Assembly (NCBI GenBank): GCA_017644045.1
Contig: JAEPMI010000015.1
Span: 1 to 64,000, forward strand
Source: Deltaproteobacteria bacterium
GTDB taxonomy: Bacteria; Myxococcota_A; Polyangia; Polyangiales; Houyiibacteriaceae
Reading direction: 5' to 3'
DNA: 64,000 nucleotides
The position numbers and the translations under genes are program-made. Numbering within the stretch: the first letter of the stretch is position 1; every line of letters starts with the position of its first letter. The notes under the pieces were generated by a model, which ran no database searches, was not told where the DNA came from, and saw only the letters and a program-made list of their open reading frames with translations. Shown piece after piece: positions 1-9,335 of the stretch.

Positions 1-681
1 CAGGCGGGCGCCGAAGGTCTCGTGCCCGTCGATCCGAAGGTGGGCGAGCGAGCGCTCTGCGACGCGCAGGTGCTCCGGGATGGCGAACGTGCGGCGCAGT
101 CCGTCGCTCCCGCGACCCGCCGGTCGGTCGTTCAGCGCGACGAGGGTAAGTGCGCCGTGCCCGGCTGTCGGCATGCGGCGTTCGTGGAGGTGCACCACGT
201 TACTCGTCGCGCCGACGCTGGCAGTCACGATGCGGACAACCTCCTGAGCCTCTGTTCGGTCCACCACGATGCCGCGCACTGTGGTCGCTTGGTCATCCGG
301 CGGGGGAACGAAGCGGGCGAGTTCTCGTTCGAGCGCGCGGATGGTCGACCCTACGGCGCGATGACGACCGGCATCGCCGGTTGCGCCGCGGCCGCAAGAA
401 CGTTCCGCGTGGCGGTCGACCGTACCGACAGCGAGCTTCGCGCACGAGTCGAGGCGGACCGCGCCCGAGAGTCGACCCTGGCCCACGTGGGCCAGGAGGC
501 GGGTCCGGCGATTCCATTGCCGCTGATCGAGCAGGTCGTCGGGTTGCTGACGGCGATGGGGTACCGGAAGTACGAATCGCGGACGCTGGTGAATCGAGCA
601 GTCGCTGGTACCGAGCTCCCGAGGGATCGGTCGCCTACGACCGAGGAGCTGTTGAGAGCTTCTCTTCGCGCCGGAGGGTGA
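1..681 (+). CDS. HNH endonuclease-domain protein, 5'-partial
   Basis: The frame is open from the left edge of the window, so the true start probably lies outside; a GTG at 22 is the first internal candidate. The central part has the Cys-rich HNH fold: CAVPGC, then EVHHV, then NLLSLCSVHH, giving the zinc Cys pairs and catalytic His residues. The C-terminus (LLTAMGYRKYESRTLVNRAV) resembles a RuvA-C or UBA-like three-helix bundle, a pairing I recall from deltaproteobacterial HNH proteins. The family cleaves or nicks DNA, but many members are uncharacterised. The gene stands alone. Biological role is unknown. Confidence 0.75.
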   Translation, partial: QAGAEGLVPVDPKVGERALCDAQVLRDGERAAQSVAPATRRSVVQRDEGKCAVPGCRHAAFVEVHHVTRRADAGSHDADNLLSLCSVHHDAAHCGRLVIRRGNEAGEFSFERADGRPYGAMTTGIAGCAAAARTFRVAVDRTDSELRARVEADRARESTLAHVGQEAGPAIPLPLIEQVVGLLTAMGYRKYESRTLVNRAVAGTELPRDRSPTTEELLRASLRAGG

Positions 682-690
682 GCGGGCTCG

Positions 691-815
691 TCATGCGTCC
701 GACACGACCTGCTCGATCACGCCGGCGATTCTCGCGAAGTCCATCTTGTGGCACACGGCTCGGGCGCCTGCGCTGAGCAGTGCCACGCGGGAGTCATTCC
801 CCCGAGAGCCTCCGC
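691..815 (-). pseudogene. Remnant of a response-regulator receiver domain
   Basis: Read on the minus strand, about 40 codons before a TGA at 691-693 give DSRVALLSAGARAVCHKMD, then FARIAGVIEQVV. This resembles the alpha4-beta5-alpha5 end of a receiver domain, with Lys where the conserved KP lysine sits. No start codon, phosphoacceptor Asp or N-terminal half is present. Upstream on that strand the frame runs into the sdh terminator hairpin. I interpret it as a decayed gene end; it is short, so chance resemblance is possible. Confidence 0.35.
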
Positions 816-824
816 AGCCAACGA

Positions 825-861
825 GAAACGCGCTCCGTGGTGAGACCACGAAGCGCGTTTC
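825..861 (-). terminator. Hairpin terminator downstream of sdhB
   Basis: A long inverted repeat (GAAACGCGCT, one mismatch, CGTGGT, loop GAG, then the complement) starts about 20 bases after the sdhB stop. The stem is 16 bp with one mismatch. The T-run is poor, so termination efficiency is uncertain. It probably ends the sdhCAB transcript and would also block readthrough from the HNH gene. Confidence 0.7.
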
Positions 862-879
862 GGGGAGTCGCGGCCGCGT

Positions 880-1662
880 TCAGTCGCGCTCTTCGATGTC
901 GTCCGCGGAGGTCGTCATCGCCTTGAGCAGGTCGCGGTTCATGCGGGCGATCCAGTCGATGCTGATGCCCTTGGGGCAGGCCTTCTCGCACTCGCCGTGG
1001 TTGGTGCAGGAACCGAAGCCCTCGTGGTCCATCTGACCGACCATCTTGCGCACGCGATCGGTGCGCTCGGCCTGGCCCTGCGGGAGCAGGCCCAGGTGGC
1101 TGATCTTGGCCGCGGTGAAGAGGCTGGCCGAGGCGTTCGGGCAGGCCGCGACGCACGCGCCGCAGCCGATGCACTCGGCGGCGTCCATGGCGGCGTCGGA
1201 GACGTCCTTGGGGATCGGCGTCTCGTTCGCGTCGCGCGCCGAGCCGGTGCGGATGCTGATGTAACCGCCGGCCTGGATGATGCGATCGAAGGCGCCGCGG
1301 TCGACCGCGAGGTCCTTGATCACCGGGAAGGAGGTCGCGCGCCACGGCTCGATCCACAGCTCGTCCCAGCCGAGCTCGAAGATCTGCCGCATGTGGAGCT
1401 GACACGCGGTGGTGCGCTCCTGCGGACCGTGGGCGTAGCCGTTCACGACGACGCCGCACATGCCGCAGATGCCCTCGCGGCAGTCGTGGTCGAACGCGAT
1501 CGGCTCGTCGCCATTCTCGAGGAGGTCTTCGTTGACGACGTCGAGCATCTCCAGGAAGGACATGTGCTCGTTGACGTCCTTCGCGACGTAGCGCTCGAAG
1601 TCGCCGGAGTCGTTCGGGCCGCGCTGGCGCCAGACGTGAAGGGTGAGGTTCTTGGTCTTCAT
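880..1662 (-). CDS. sdhB: Succinate dehydrogenase/fumarate reductase iron-sulfur subunit
   Basis: This 260-aa subunit carries electrons from the flavoprotein to the membrane quinone site in TCA complex II. The plant-type ferredoxin [2Fe-2S] ligands are visible in [10 protein letters not shown] plus a later Cys (TTAC). The C-terminal ferredoxin half has [12 protein letters not shown] and [14 protein letters not shown], which bind the [4Fe-4S] and [3Fe-4S] clusters. The length and the EGICGMCG form match the B-type (Wolinella/Bacteroides-like) subfamily. It is the last gene of sdhC-sdhA-sdhB, 17 bases after sdhA, and a strong hairpin follows. Confidence 0.97.
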   Translation of the reverse strand: MKTKNLTLHVWRQRGPNDSGDFERYVAKDVNEHMSFLEMLDVVNEDLLENGDEPIAFDHDCREGICGMCGVVVNGYAHGPQERTTACQLHMRQIFELGWDELWIEPWRATSFPVIKDLAVDRGAFDRIIQAGGYISIRTGSARDANETPIPKDVSDAAMDAAECIGCGACVAACPNASASLFTAAKISHLGLLPQGQAERTDRVRKMVGQMDHEGFGSCTNHGECEKACPKGISIDWIARMNRDLLKAMTTSADDIEERD

Positions 1663-1679
1663 GATTTCCGTGGCCCCTA

Positions 1680-3626
1680 CTACTTGTACGACCGCTGCGT
1701 GGGCTTGACGTATTCGAACTCGAGCGGCTCCTTGTGGAGCGCGGCTGCGGAGGGTTCGCCCTGGTGCTCCCAGGCGGCGACGTGCTGGAAGTGCTCGTCG
1801 TCGCGCTTGGCTTCCATGTCGATGACGTGCTCTTCACGGAAGTGACCGCCGCAGCTCTCCTCGCGGGCGAGCGCGTCGATGCACATCAGCTCACCGAGCT
1901 CGAGGAAGTCGGCGACGCGCGCAGCCTTCACCAGGGTCTGGTTGAAGCCGTCGGTGTCGCCGGTGACCTTCACCTCGCGGTGGAACTGCTCGCGGAGCTT
2001 GGGGATCTCCTCGATGGCCTTCTTCAGACCCTCGGCGGTGCGGGCCATGCCGCAGTACTTCCAGATGATGTTGCCGAGCTTCTTGTGGAAGTAGTCCGGC
2101 GAGTGCGTCGGCTCCGGCGCGTTGGCCAGCGCCTTCAGCTTCGCCTCGACCCCGGCGACCGCGTCGGTGACGGCCTTGTCGTCTTGCTCGAGCGGCGCCT
2201 GGTCCTTCAGGCGGTTGCGGCCGAGGTAGTCACCGACCGTGAAGGGCAGGACGAAGTAGCCGTCGGCCAGGCCCTGCATCAGGGCGCTCGCGCCGAGCCG
2301 GTTCGCGCCGTGGTCGGAGAAGTTCGCCTCGCCGCCGACGAAGAGGCCGTCGATGGTGCTCTGCAGGTTGTAGTCCACCCAGAGGCCACCCATCGTGTAG
2401 TGGGTCGCGGGGTAGATCATCATCGGCGTCTTGTAGGGGTCGTCGCCGGTGATGCGCTCGTACATCTCGAAGAGGTTGCCGTAGCGCTCGCGGATGGTGT
2501 CCTCGCCGAGGCGCTCGATGGCGCTCTTGAAGTCGAGGTAGACCGCGCGGCGCTCGCCATCGAGCTCGGGGCCGACGCCGAGGCCGTCGTCGCAGACGTA
2601 CATCGCGTTGCGCGAGGCGACGTCGCGGGGGACCAGGTTGCCGAACTTCGGGTAGCGCTCCTCGAGGTAGTAGTAGCGGTCCTCCTCGGGGATCTTCTTC
2701 GGGTCCTTGGTGACGTCTTCCTTGTTCCGCGGAACCCAGACGCGCCCGTCGTTTCGCAGCGACTCGCTCATCAGGGTGAGCTTCGACTGGTACTCGCCGG
2801 AGCGCGGGATGCAGGTCGGGTGAATCTGCGTGTAGCAGGGGTTCGCGAAGAACGCGCCGCGCTTGTGCGCCTGCCAGATGGCGGTGCAGTTCGAGCCCAT
2901 CGCGTTGGTCGAGAGGAAGAAGACGTTGCCGTAGCCGCCCGTGGCCAGGATGACGACGTCGGCGATGTGGGCCTCGACCTTTCCGTTGATCAGGTTCCGC
3001 GTGACGATGCCGCGGGCCTTGCCCTCGTGGACGATGAGGTCCTGCATCGAGTGCCGCGGGAACATCTCCACGGTGCCCGCCTCGATCTGCCGCGCGAGCG
3101 CCGAGTAGGCGCCGAGGAGCAGCTGCTGGCCGGTCTGGCCGCGGGCGTAGAAGGTGCGCGAGACGAGCGCGCCACCGAACGAGCGGTTGGCGAGCAGGCC
3201 GCCGTACTCACGAGCGAAGGGGACGCCCTGCGAGACCGCCTGGTCGATGATGTTCACCGAGAGCTCGGCGAGGCGGTACACGTTCGACTCGCGGGAGCGG
3301 AAGTCGCCGCCCTTCACGGTGTCGTAGAAGAGCCGGTACACGCTGTCGCCGTCGTTCTGGTAGTTCTTGGCGGCGTTGATGCCGCCCTGGGCGGCGATCG
3401 AGTGGGCGCGGCGCGGGCTGTCCTGGAAGCAGAAGCACTTCACCTTGTAGCCGAGCTCGCCCATCGTGGCGGCCGCGGCGCCGCCGGCGAGACCGCTGCC
3501 GACGATGATGACGGTGCGCTTGCGGCGGTTGTGGGGAGCGACGAGGTCGCTGTTCTGCTTGTGCAAGCGCCAGCGGTCCTCGATGGGTCCGGTGGGCTCG
3601 TTCGACTTCAGCTCGGTATTGGCCAT
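1680..3626 (-). CDS. sdhA: Succinate dehydrogenase/fumarate reductase flavoprotein subunit
   Basis: This 648-aa protein oxidises succinate to fumarate with covalently bound FAD. The N-terminus has the dinucleotide-binding [11 protein letters not shown], followed by [16 protein letters not shown], whose His is the expected FAD-linking residue. [20 protein letters not shown] and the substrate-site [10 protein letters not shown] and [10 protein letters not shown] segments are present. The length and sequence fit the non-classical B-type SdhA paired with a single five-helix cytochrome subunit. A GGAAC element about 7 bases upstream of the ATG supports the start. It lies between sdhC and sdhB. Confidence 0.97.
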   Translation of the reverse strand: MANTELKSNEPTGPIEDRWRLHKQNSDLVAPHNRRKRTVIIVGSGLAGGAAAATMGELGYKVKCFCFQDSPRRAHSIAAQGGINAAKNYQNDGDSVYRLFYDTVKGGDFRSRESNVYRLAELSVNIIDQAVSQGVPFAREYGGLLANRSFGGALVSRTFYARGQTGQQLLLGAYSALARQIEAGTVEMFPRHSMQDLIVHEGKARGIVTRNLINGKVEAHIADVVILATGGYGNVFFLSTNAMGSNCTAIWQAHKRGAFFANPCYTQIHPTCIPRSGEYQSKLTLMSESLRNDGRVWVPRNKEDVTKDPKKIPEEDRYYYLEERYPKFGNLVPRDVASRNAMYVCDDGLGVGPELDGERRAVYLDFKSAIERLGEDTIRERYGNLFEMYERITGDDPYKTPMMIYPATHYTMGGLWVDYNLQSTIDGLFVGGEANFSDHGANRLGASALMQGLADGYFVLPFTVGDYLGRNRLKDQAPLEQDDKAVTDAVAGVEAKLKALANAPEPTHSPDYFHKKLGNIIWKYCGMARTAEGLKKAIEEIPKLREQFHREVKVTGDTDGFNQTLVKAARVADFLELGELMCIDALAREESCGGHFREEHVIDMEAKRDDEHFQHVAAWEHQGEPSAAALHKEPLEFEYVKPTQRSYK

Positions 3627-3710
3627 GAGTTCGTTCCGAAAGCGTCTAGTGGGGTGCGAAATTCTTGGGCGGGGGAGCTCGGGTGAATCGAGGAGGCCTC
3701 GCCGACGAGA

Positions 3711-3733
3711 GAGGGTTTGGGTGCCAAACCCTC
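3711..3733 (-). other. Intercistronic hairpin between sdhC and sdhA
   Basis: A perfect 10-bp inverted repeat (GAGGGTTTGG, loop GTG, CCAAACCCTC) overlaps the sdhC stop codon and precedes sdhA by about 85 bases. It has no T-run, so it is unlikely to be a full terminator. An mRNA-stability or partial attenuation role within the operon is possible. Confidence 0.55.
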
Positions 3734-4481
3734 AGGGAACAGTGACCGGAGCGGGCTCGAGCTCCGGGTAGTAGAAGGTCTGCGTGGTGGGCTCGATCCA
3801 GCCCATCATCGCGGCGGCCGGGATCGACAGGAACCCGAGCGTCAGGAAGACGGCGAGGGCGATCGCCAGGTCGCGGCGCAGGTGGTTGTAGCGAGGGTGG
3901 TTGGCGCCCATCGACTGGAAGGCGCTCCAGATGCCGTGGAAGAGGTGGATGCCGAGGGCGCACACACCGAGCACGTAGGGCACGACGACCGGCCAGTGGG
4001 TGAAGCCGATGACCATGTTGTTGTAGGGGTTGGAGTGCGCCCACGTGTAGCCCTCGAAGCCGAAGAGGGCGGCGCCGTCGGTCCAGATCATCCCGCCGAA
4101 GGTGAGGTGGAGCAGGTGGAAGAGGATGTAGAAGAGGAGGATCGGACCAGACCAGTACATGGTCTTCGCCGCGTAGTCGGTCGCGAGGTCCTTCTTCTTG
4201 GCGTAGCGGTTCTTCCGCGCGCCCCGGTTGCGGCTCCAGAGCGAGAACGCGCTCGCCATGTGCGCGGCGACGGCCGCCAGCAGCACGAGCCGCGTACCCC
4301 AGAGGAGCGCCGGCACCGTGCGCAGCCAGACGGCGTATTCGTTGAAGGCTTCGGGTCCAGAGAAGACCTTGAGGTTGCCGGCCAGGTGGCCGACGACGAA
4401 GCCGAGCATGGCCACACCGCTGAGGGCCATGATGGCCTTCTTGCCGATGGTGGTCTTGGTGAGAGTGAGAGCGCGTTCCAT
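3732..4481 (-). CDS. sdhC: Succinate dehydrogenase cytochrome b subunit, B-type
   Basis: This 249-aa membrane subunit anchors SdhAB and carries haem b and the quinone site. Five hydrophobic helices are visible, beginning near residues 15, 55, 110, 160 and 205. Conserved-looking His residues sit in GHLAGNLKVF, HMASAF, FHLLHLTFGG and GIHLFHGIWSAFQSMG, matching the di-haem cytochrome b558 family (TIGR02046 type). It is the first gene of sdhCAB, so the promoter should lie in or near the 94-base gap upstream. Confidence 0.95.
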   Translation of the reverse strand: MERALTLTKTTIGKKAIMALSGVAMLGFVVGHLAGNLKVFSGPEAFNEYAVWLRTVPALLWGTRLVLLAAVAAHMASAFSLWSRNRGARKNRYAKKKDLATDYAAKTMYWSGPILLFYILFHLLHLTFGGMIWTDGAALFGFEGYTWAHSNPYNNMVIGFTHWPVVVPYVLGVCALGIHLFHGIWSAFQSMGANHPRYNHLRRDLAIALAVFLTLGFLSIPAAAMMGWIEPTTQTFYYPELEPAPVTVP

Positions 4482-4514
4482 ACGATTCCAGTAGGGGGTG
4501 CGGGTCTGGTGGGG

Positions 4515-4529
4515 TGGACCGGTGGTCCA
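4515..4529. promoter_or_regulatory. Palindrome upstream of sdhC
   Basis: TGGACC-GGT-GGTCCA is a perfect 6-bp-arm inverted repeat, 34 bases upstream of the sdhC start in the short intergenic gap. It is well placed for an operator controlling the sdh operon. No regulator can be assigned. Confidence 0.35.
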
Positions 4530-4554
4530 GCGACGTGCGGACGTGGCCGCAGAT

Positions 4555-4570
4555 ACGGGCGTTTGCCCGT
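4555..4570 (-). terminator. Hairpin after the KamA-family gene
   Basis: ACGGGC-GTTT-GCCCGT forms a 6-bp stem five bases after the stop codon of the radical SAM gene. There is no clear T-run, so this is a weak terminator candidate. Confidence 0.4.
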
Positions 4571-4575
4571 GTGAG

Positions 4576-5733
4576 TCAAGCGGGGGCGGGGTCTTCGGGG
4601 TCGGGGGAGGGCGGATCGAGGTAGTCCACCTCTTCGCCGCGGAAGGTCTTCAGCGTGTGCCGCCCTCCCTCGCTCGCCACGATCGTCGCCGGGCCGATGG
4701 GCACTTTCCCACGGCCGTTGGGCGTGTCGCAGATGAGCTTGGGCAGAGCGATGCCGCTCAACCTTCCTTGGAGCCGTTCCATGATGTGGATACCCGTCGA
4801 GATCGGGGTCCGTAGGTGGCCGGTGCCGCGAACGACGTCGGCCTGTAGGAGATAGTAGGGGCGAACGCGCCATCGGACGAGCCCCCTGAACAACGCTTCC
4901 AGCGTGTCGGGGTCGTCGTTGACCCCGCGGAGCAGCACCGACTGGTTCATCACGGGCAGGCCGTGATCCACGAGCATGGCGCACGCGCGGTGGCTGGCCT
5001 CGCTCAGCTCCTTCGGGTGATTGAAGTGGGTCATCACCCAGACGGAGGGGTGGCTCTCGCGCAGCACGCGGCAGAGCTCGGCGTCGATCCGCTGAGGGAT
5101 CGTCACCGGTGCCCGGGTCGCGATCCGGACCGTGTCGAGCCAGTCCATCGCGCCGAGGCGCTCGAGCAGTCGCCGAATGCGGCCGGTGCCCATGACCAGC
5201 GGATCGCCGCCGCTGACGATCACCTCGCGCACCTGGCGGTTGCGTTCGAGCCACTGGAAGGCTTCCTCGAGCTTCGCCAGCGAGCGGGGCCCGCCGCCAT
5301 CGCCCACCATCCGCGAGCGGGTGCAGAAGCGGCAATAGACCGCGCAGCGATCGGTCGCGAGGAGCAGCGCCCGGTCCGGGTAGCGACACACGAGATTCGG
5401 CGCGACCTCGTTCGCCTCCTCGCCCAGGGGATCCCGCAGATCGCCGGGGACCTCGATCGCCTCGGCGGCGCTCGGGACGAACTGGCGCCGGATCGGGCAG
5501 CTCGGGTCCTCCCGATCGATGAGCGAGAGGGTGTGCGGCGTGATCGCGATGGGGAAGCCCTCGGCCTCCGCCCGGGTCGCACCGGCCCGCTCGTCGTCGC
5601 TCAGCCGCAGGGCCGCGTCGAGCTCGGCGAGGCTCCGCAGCGCGCTCGACGCCTGCCAGCGCCAGTCGTCCCATCGTGGCGAATCCGCGGGATCGCGAAC
5701 GATTTCGAGACCCCTGGAAACGAACGGAGGCAT
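4576..5733 (-). CDS. KamA/EpmB-family radical SAM aminomutase
   Basis: This 385-aa protein belongs to the lysine 2,3-aminomutase family, which uses a [4Fe-4S] cluster, SAM and PLP to move an amino group. The radical SAM motif is in DRCAVYCRFCTRSRMVG (CX3CX2C). The downstream segments VSGGDPL and LRGVND are family hallmarks, and a likely PLP lysine is in NGRGKVPIGP near the C-terminus. I chose the ATG at 5733 (MPPFVSRGLEI) because the longer frame upstream is low-complexity. Size does not separate KamA (lysine to beta-lysine, osmolyte route) from EpmB (EF-P modification). No epmA or efp is adjacent. Confidence 0.85.
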   Translation of the reverse strand: MPPFVSRGLEIVRDPADSPRWDDWRWQASSALRSLAELDAALRLSDDERAGATRAEAEGFPIAITPHTLSLIDREDPSCPIRRQFVPSAAEAIEVPGDLRDPLGEEANEVAPNLVCRYPDRALLLATDRCAVYCRFCTRSRMVGDGGGPRSLAKLEEAFQWLERNRQVREVIVSGGDPLVMGTGRIRRLLERLGAMDWLDTVRIATRAPVTIPQRIDAELCRVLRESHPSVWVMTHFNHPKELSEASHRACAMLVDHGLPVMNQSVLLRGVNDDPDTLEALFRGLVRWRVRPYYLLQADVVRGTGHLRTPISTGIHIMERLQGRLSGIALPKLICDTPNGRGKVPIGPATIVASEGGRHTLKTFRGEEVDYLDPPSPDPEDPAPA

Positions 5734-5938
5734 GGGCCCGAACCATACCCCCGACCGCCACTTCGGCAAGGATTTACAAGGTCGATCCGCCCCTGTCCCG
5801 GGGCGCACGGGAAAAGGGGCCTTTCGGCGTGCGGATCCACATGGTTTCGGACCCTTCTGCTGGCACTTCACCGGACCTTGCGCTATCTGCCAGCCGTCTT
5901 TACCGCTTTACAGCTTTTGCTGGAGGGAAGTGTAGAAA

Positions 5939-7708
5939 ATGGCCGCCATCGACCCCCGTCCTTTCGGTGTGGAGTACCTCGAGAACCCCAGCCAGAGCGA
6001 GCTCCGTGAGCTGGCCCTCGAGCACACGCCCTGCGTCCAGCAGTCGGCCGTCGGGAGCATCAACAAGGTCTCCCGGAACAAGGCCCGCATGGCCAAGTTC
6101 ACCTACATCATCGACGAGCGCGGTGACGCGGCGCCCTGGAGCGCCAACGTGATCGATCCGGCCAAGGCCAAGGAGATCATCGCCCGGCAGGAGGCCTACA
6201 TCGCCGAGAAGGGCAAGCTCATCGCGGTCGACGGCTACGTCGGTCTCGGCGAGCGCGCGTTCGGCGCGACCTGGCTCTACACGGTCGAGGGCGCGAACAT
6301 CGCCGGCATGCAGCAGGTGCTCACCTTCCCGCGGGAAGACGTGGAGCCCAAGGACGCCCTCGCGCAGCCTTTCCAGCCCACCTTCCGGCTGATTTACACG
6401 CCGAACCTCTTCCTCGACGACATGCCCGGCCGCCAGGCGATCCTCGTCGACCTCGAGAACTGGACGACCTACGTCATCGGCGCGGACTACTTCGGCGAGT
6501 CGAAGAAGGGCGTGCTCCGCATGCTCAACATGTTCGTCTACCAGGAGGGCGGCCTCGTCCTCCACGCCGGCGCCAAGGCGGTCACCAAGACCACCGGCGA
6601 CCGCGTGACCATGACGGTCATGGGCCTCAGCGGCACCGGCAAGACCACCACCACCTTCTCGAAGCAGGGCGAGATCACCGAGCCCATCCAGGACGACATG
6701 GTCGTCCTGTGGCCGAAGGGTCAGCTCTCGATCACCGAGAACGGCTGCTTCGCCAAGATCGACGGCCTCCGAGCCGACACCGAGCCCGTCATTCACGCCG
6801 GCTCGACCACGGGCGACGCCTGGCTCGAGAACGCCTTCATGAACGAGGACGGGACCTTCGACTTCGAGAAGGGCGTGCTCTCCCCGGCCGAGGTCGGTCG
6901 CATGAAGGACATCCTCCTGGCGACTGGCGCCGACGCCGCGAACCTCGAGAAGTACGTGGCCGGCGAGGTCAGCGCCGACGAGGTCGTCAGCGACGCGGGC
7001 GTGCCCAACGACGGCTGGGACTTCGTGAAGTGGACCCAGAACGGCCGCTCGATCATCCCGATGAGCGCCATCCCCGGTGCGGCCAACCTCGACGACATCC
7101 CCGAGGTGAAGTCGATGGGGATCCTGAACCGCGACGAGGGCGCGGACGCCGCCACCCCCGGCATCCTGCGCTTCACCTCGCCGGAGCAGGCCGCGGGCTT
7201 CTTCATGCTCGGTGAGACCTCGAAGACGAGCGCCGCCGGCAAGGAGCGCGGCAAGACCCGCTCGCCGTTCACGCAGCCCTTCTTCCCCGGCAAGCACGGC
7301 CTCCAGGCCGAGCGCTTCGCCGAGCTCGCCGGCACCATGAACGGCGTGGCGATGTGGCTGATGAACACCGGCTACGTCGGTGGTGACAGCCGCGACGTGA
7401 AGGCCGGCAAGGCCCTCAAGGTCAAGATCCCCCACTCCTCGGCGATGCTCGAGGCGCTCCTCTCGGAGAAGATCAAGTGGACCACCGATCCGGACTTCGG
7501 CTACGAGGTCGTCGACGTCGACGCCCCCGAGAACGCCGAGCTCGTGGAGAAGGTCCCCGCCGAGATCCTCCAGCCGAAGCGCTTCTTCGAGCGCACCGGT
7601 CGCCTCGAGGAATACACCGAGTGGGTCAGCCAGATGAAGACCCAGCGTCGCGCGTTCCTCGAGCAGTACGAGGTCTCCGAGCCGATCGTCCAGGCCACCT
7701 GTGCGTGA
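5939..7708 (+). CDS. pckA: Phosphoenolpyruvate carboxykinase, ATP type
   Basis: This 589-aa enzyme converts oxaloacetate and ATP to phosphoenolpyruvate, CO2 and ADP in gluconeogenesis. The phosphate-binding loop GLSGTGKTTTT lies near residues 229-239 and is diagnostic of the ATP-dependent family. GADYFGESKKG and ENGCFAKI correspond to the kinase-family substrate and metal regions. It is about 50 residues longer than E. coli PckA. The start is fixed by GGAGGG at 5922-5927, 11 bases before the ATG. It is divergent from the radical SAM gene, with about 205 bases for two promoters. Confidence 0.93.
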   Translation: MAAIDPRPFGVEYLENPSQSELRELALEHTPCVQQSAVGSINKVSRNKARMAKFTYIIDERGDAAPWSANVIDPAKAKEIIARQEAYIAEKGKLIAVDGYVGLGERAFGATWLYTVEGANIAGMQQVLTFPREDVEPKDALAQPFQPTFRLIYTPNLFLDDMPGRQAILVDLENWTTYVIGADYFGESKKGVLRMLNMFVYQEGGLVLHAGAKAVTKTTGDRVTMTVMGLSGTGKTTTTFSKQGEITEPIQDDMVVLWPKGQLSITENGCFAKIDGLRADTEPVIHAGSTTGDAWLENAFMNEDGTFDFEKGVLSPAEVGRMKDILLATGADAANLEKYVAGEVSADEVVSDAGVPNDGWDFVKWTQNGRSIIPMSAIPGAANLDDIPEVKSMGILNRDEGADAATPGILRFTSPEQAAGFFMLGETSKTSAAGKERGKTRSPFTQPFFPGKHGLQAERFAELAGTMNGVAMWLMNTGYVGGDSRDVKAGKALKVKIPHSSAMLEALLSEKIKWTTDPDFGYEVVDVDAPENAELVEKVPAEILQPKRFFERTGRLEEYTEWVSQMKTQRRAFLEQYEVSEPIVQATCA

Positions 7709-8102
7709 GCGGCTTCTCGTCCTGGCGGCGCTCGGCCTGATCGGCTGTGCGTCGTCGCCGCAGCGCTCTGCCGCGCCGGCGGACACCGCCACCGAGGCCG
7801 CCCCCGCCGAAGATGGCGCGGGCGGTGAGGGCATGTCCGAGGAGCCGATGCTCCAGCAGGAAGAGACGGGCGACGACTCGGTCCAGCTGATGGACGAGCA
7901 GGGGCTCGCGCTCGATGCGCTCGGTGAAGCGCTCGAGCTCGCCAACTGCGAGGACGCCTTCGGTCATCGCGACGCGATCTGCGATCTCAGCGAGCGCATC
8001 TGCTCGATCGCCGAGGAGCACCCGCGAGCCGCCGAGCGCTGCGAGGACGCCGAGTCTCGGTGTGCGAACGCACGCGAGCGCGTCTCCGACGAGTGCGACT
8101 GA
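7701..8102 (+). CDS. Small Cys-containing lipoprotein
   Basis: The 133-aa product starts at a GTG overlapping the pckA stop by eight bases, so it is probably translated from the pckA mRNA. Its N-terminus is a short signal peptide ending in the lipobox LIGC. An acidic, Ala/Glu-rich linker follows. The C-terminal half has Cys residues in NCEDAF, AICDLSERIC, RCEDAESRC and DEC, which could form disulfides in a small helical domain. I do not recognise a family. Pairing with pckA is likely positional rather than functional. Confidence 0.75.
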   Translation: MRERLLVLAALGLIGCASSPQRSAAPADTATEAAPAEDGAGGEGMSEEPMLQQEETGDDSVQLMDEQGLALDALGEALELANCEDAFGHRDAICDLSERICSIAEEHPRAAERCEDAESRCANARERVSDECD

Positions 8103-8244
8103 CCCGCCTCGAGCCTCCGCGAACCGTCGCTCTCAGGGGGTGAGCCGTCGAATGCTGGGGGCGAGCCGTGATGCGGTCAAGTTGCTGGAATTCCTCGTGA
8201 TTCATTAGTTGGCGCCACCGAGGTCGGCCTGATATTCGTCGATC

Positions 8245-9174
8245 ATGGTCGCGCTCGTACCGCGCTCGCTGCTCGCTCCCGCGCACCCCGCGGGGACCTG
8301 GCGTGCGCAGTGGCTGGTGAAGCTGCTGCGAGCGAGCGCTCGGCACACCGCCGGCGAGCTGGCGCCGGCCGACGCCCGCGCCCGACTGGAGCGGCTCTCG
8401 CTGCTGGCGCCGACGCCCGCGGGTGTCCGCCGCCGCCGCGCCGAGCTCGCAGGGATGAAGGCTCGCGTGTTCCGCCCGCGGGGTGTGGACGAGAGCCGGG
8501 TGGTGCTGCACCTCCATGGCGGCGGCTACGCCCTCTGCTCGGGCCGCACCCACAAGGGCATCCTCGGAGACCTCGCGCTCGCGACCCGGCACGAGGTCTG
8601 GGCCGTCGACTACGCGCTCGCGCCCGAGCATCCGTTCCCGCGTCCGATCGAGGATGGGGTTCGCGCCTTCGAGGCCCTGGTCGCCAGGGGCGTCGCGCCC
8701 GAGCGGATCGTCCTCAGCGGCGACTCGGCAGGCGGCGCCCTCGCGGTGTCGGTCGCGCTCAGTCTTCGTGACATGGGCCGCCCGATGCCCGGTGCGCTCG
8801 TGTTGCTCTCCCCCTGGGTCGACCTTGGTGTGACCGGCGTCGACCGCGGTGAGGACTACCTCGTGCCCGACCTGATGGCGCGCTTCGCGGAGCACTACCT
8901 GCAGGGGACGTGTCCGACGAACCCGCTGGCATCGCCGGCGCGGGCCGACCTGAGCGGCCTGCCGCCCATGCTCGTCCAGGCCGGCGGCGTCGAGGTCCTG
9001 CGTGGTCAGATCGAAGACTTCGCTCGCAACGCTCGCTCTGCTGGCACCGACGTCCGGCTCGAGGTCTGGGACAACATGTTCCACGCCTTCCACGGGTTCC
9101 CCTTCGTGGTCCCCGAGGCACGCGAGGCGTTCGCGTCGATCGGTCGCTGGACCCGCGCCCGTCGCAGCTGGTGA
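8245..9174 (+). CDS. Alpha/beta hydrolase, hormone-sensitive-lipase family
   Basis: This 309-aa esterase/lipase-type enzyme has the oxyanion motif HGGG (residues 91-94) and nucleophile elbow GDSAGG (Ser161), both characteristic of the HSL family (alpha/beta hydrolase fold 3). The catalytic His is in MFHAFHGFP near the C-terminus. The acid position aligns with AGGVEVLRGQIEDF, where Glu replaces the usual Asp of the DPLRD motif. Substrate is unknown, probably short acyl esters. There is no signal peptide. It stands alone, with an inverted repeat downstream. Confidence 0.9.
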   Translation: MVALVPRSLLAPAHPAGTWRAQWLVKLLRASARHTAGELAPADARARLERLSLLAPTPAGVRRRRAELAGMKARVFRPRGVDESRVVLHLHGGGYALCSGRTHKGILGDLALATRHEVWAVDYALAPEHPFPRPIEDGVRAFEALVARGVAPERIVLSGDSAGGALAVSVALSLRDMGRPMPGALVLLSPWVDLGVTGVDRGEDYLVPDLMARFAEHYLQGTCPTNPLASPARADLSGLPPMLVQAGGVEVLRGQIEDFARNARSAGTDVRLEVWDNMFHAFHGFPFVVPEAREAFASIGRWTRARRSW

Positions 9175-9220
9175 GCTCCGCTCACCTGTGAACCGCCGGT
9201 AGCCAGTCCAGTGGCCACCC

Positions 9221-9240
9221 CCGTGAACCCAAATTCACGG
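9221..9240. terminator. Inverted repeat after the hydrolase gene
   Basis: CCGTGAA-CCCAAA-TTCACGG has perfect 7-bp arms and lies 46 bases after the hydrolase stop. A second hairpin (GAGGG-TGCGAAT-CCCTC, 9274-9290) follows. Either could terminate the hydrolase transcript; neither has a T-run, so an operator role is also possible. Confidence 0.4.
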
Positions 9241-9335
9241 GTCGGCCGGCGAGAGAGCGAGGTCCACTGTCCGGAGGGTGCGAATCCCTCGGAATCCCCT
9301 GCTTTCTTGGAGTCGACATGTAGGTGAATGTAGTC

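Noticed and set aside
794-1837. 347-codon frame over sdhB
   Set aside because: It is an alternate reading of sdhB with an Arg-rich composition.
5882-5930. CCAGC/GCTGG hairpin hiding the pckA ribosome site
   Set aside because: The stem is only 5 bp with a loop over 25 bases, too weak to support a regulatory claim.
9274-9290. tRNA-like T arm
   Set aside because: A 5-bp stem with TGCGAAT loop exists, but no acceptor, D or anticodon arms fit around it.
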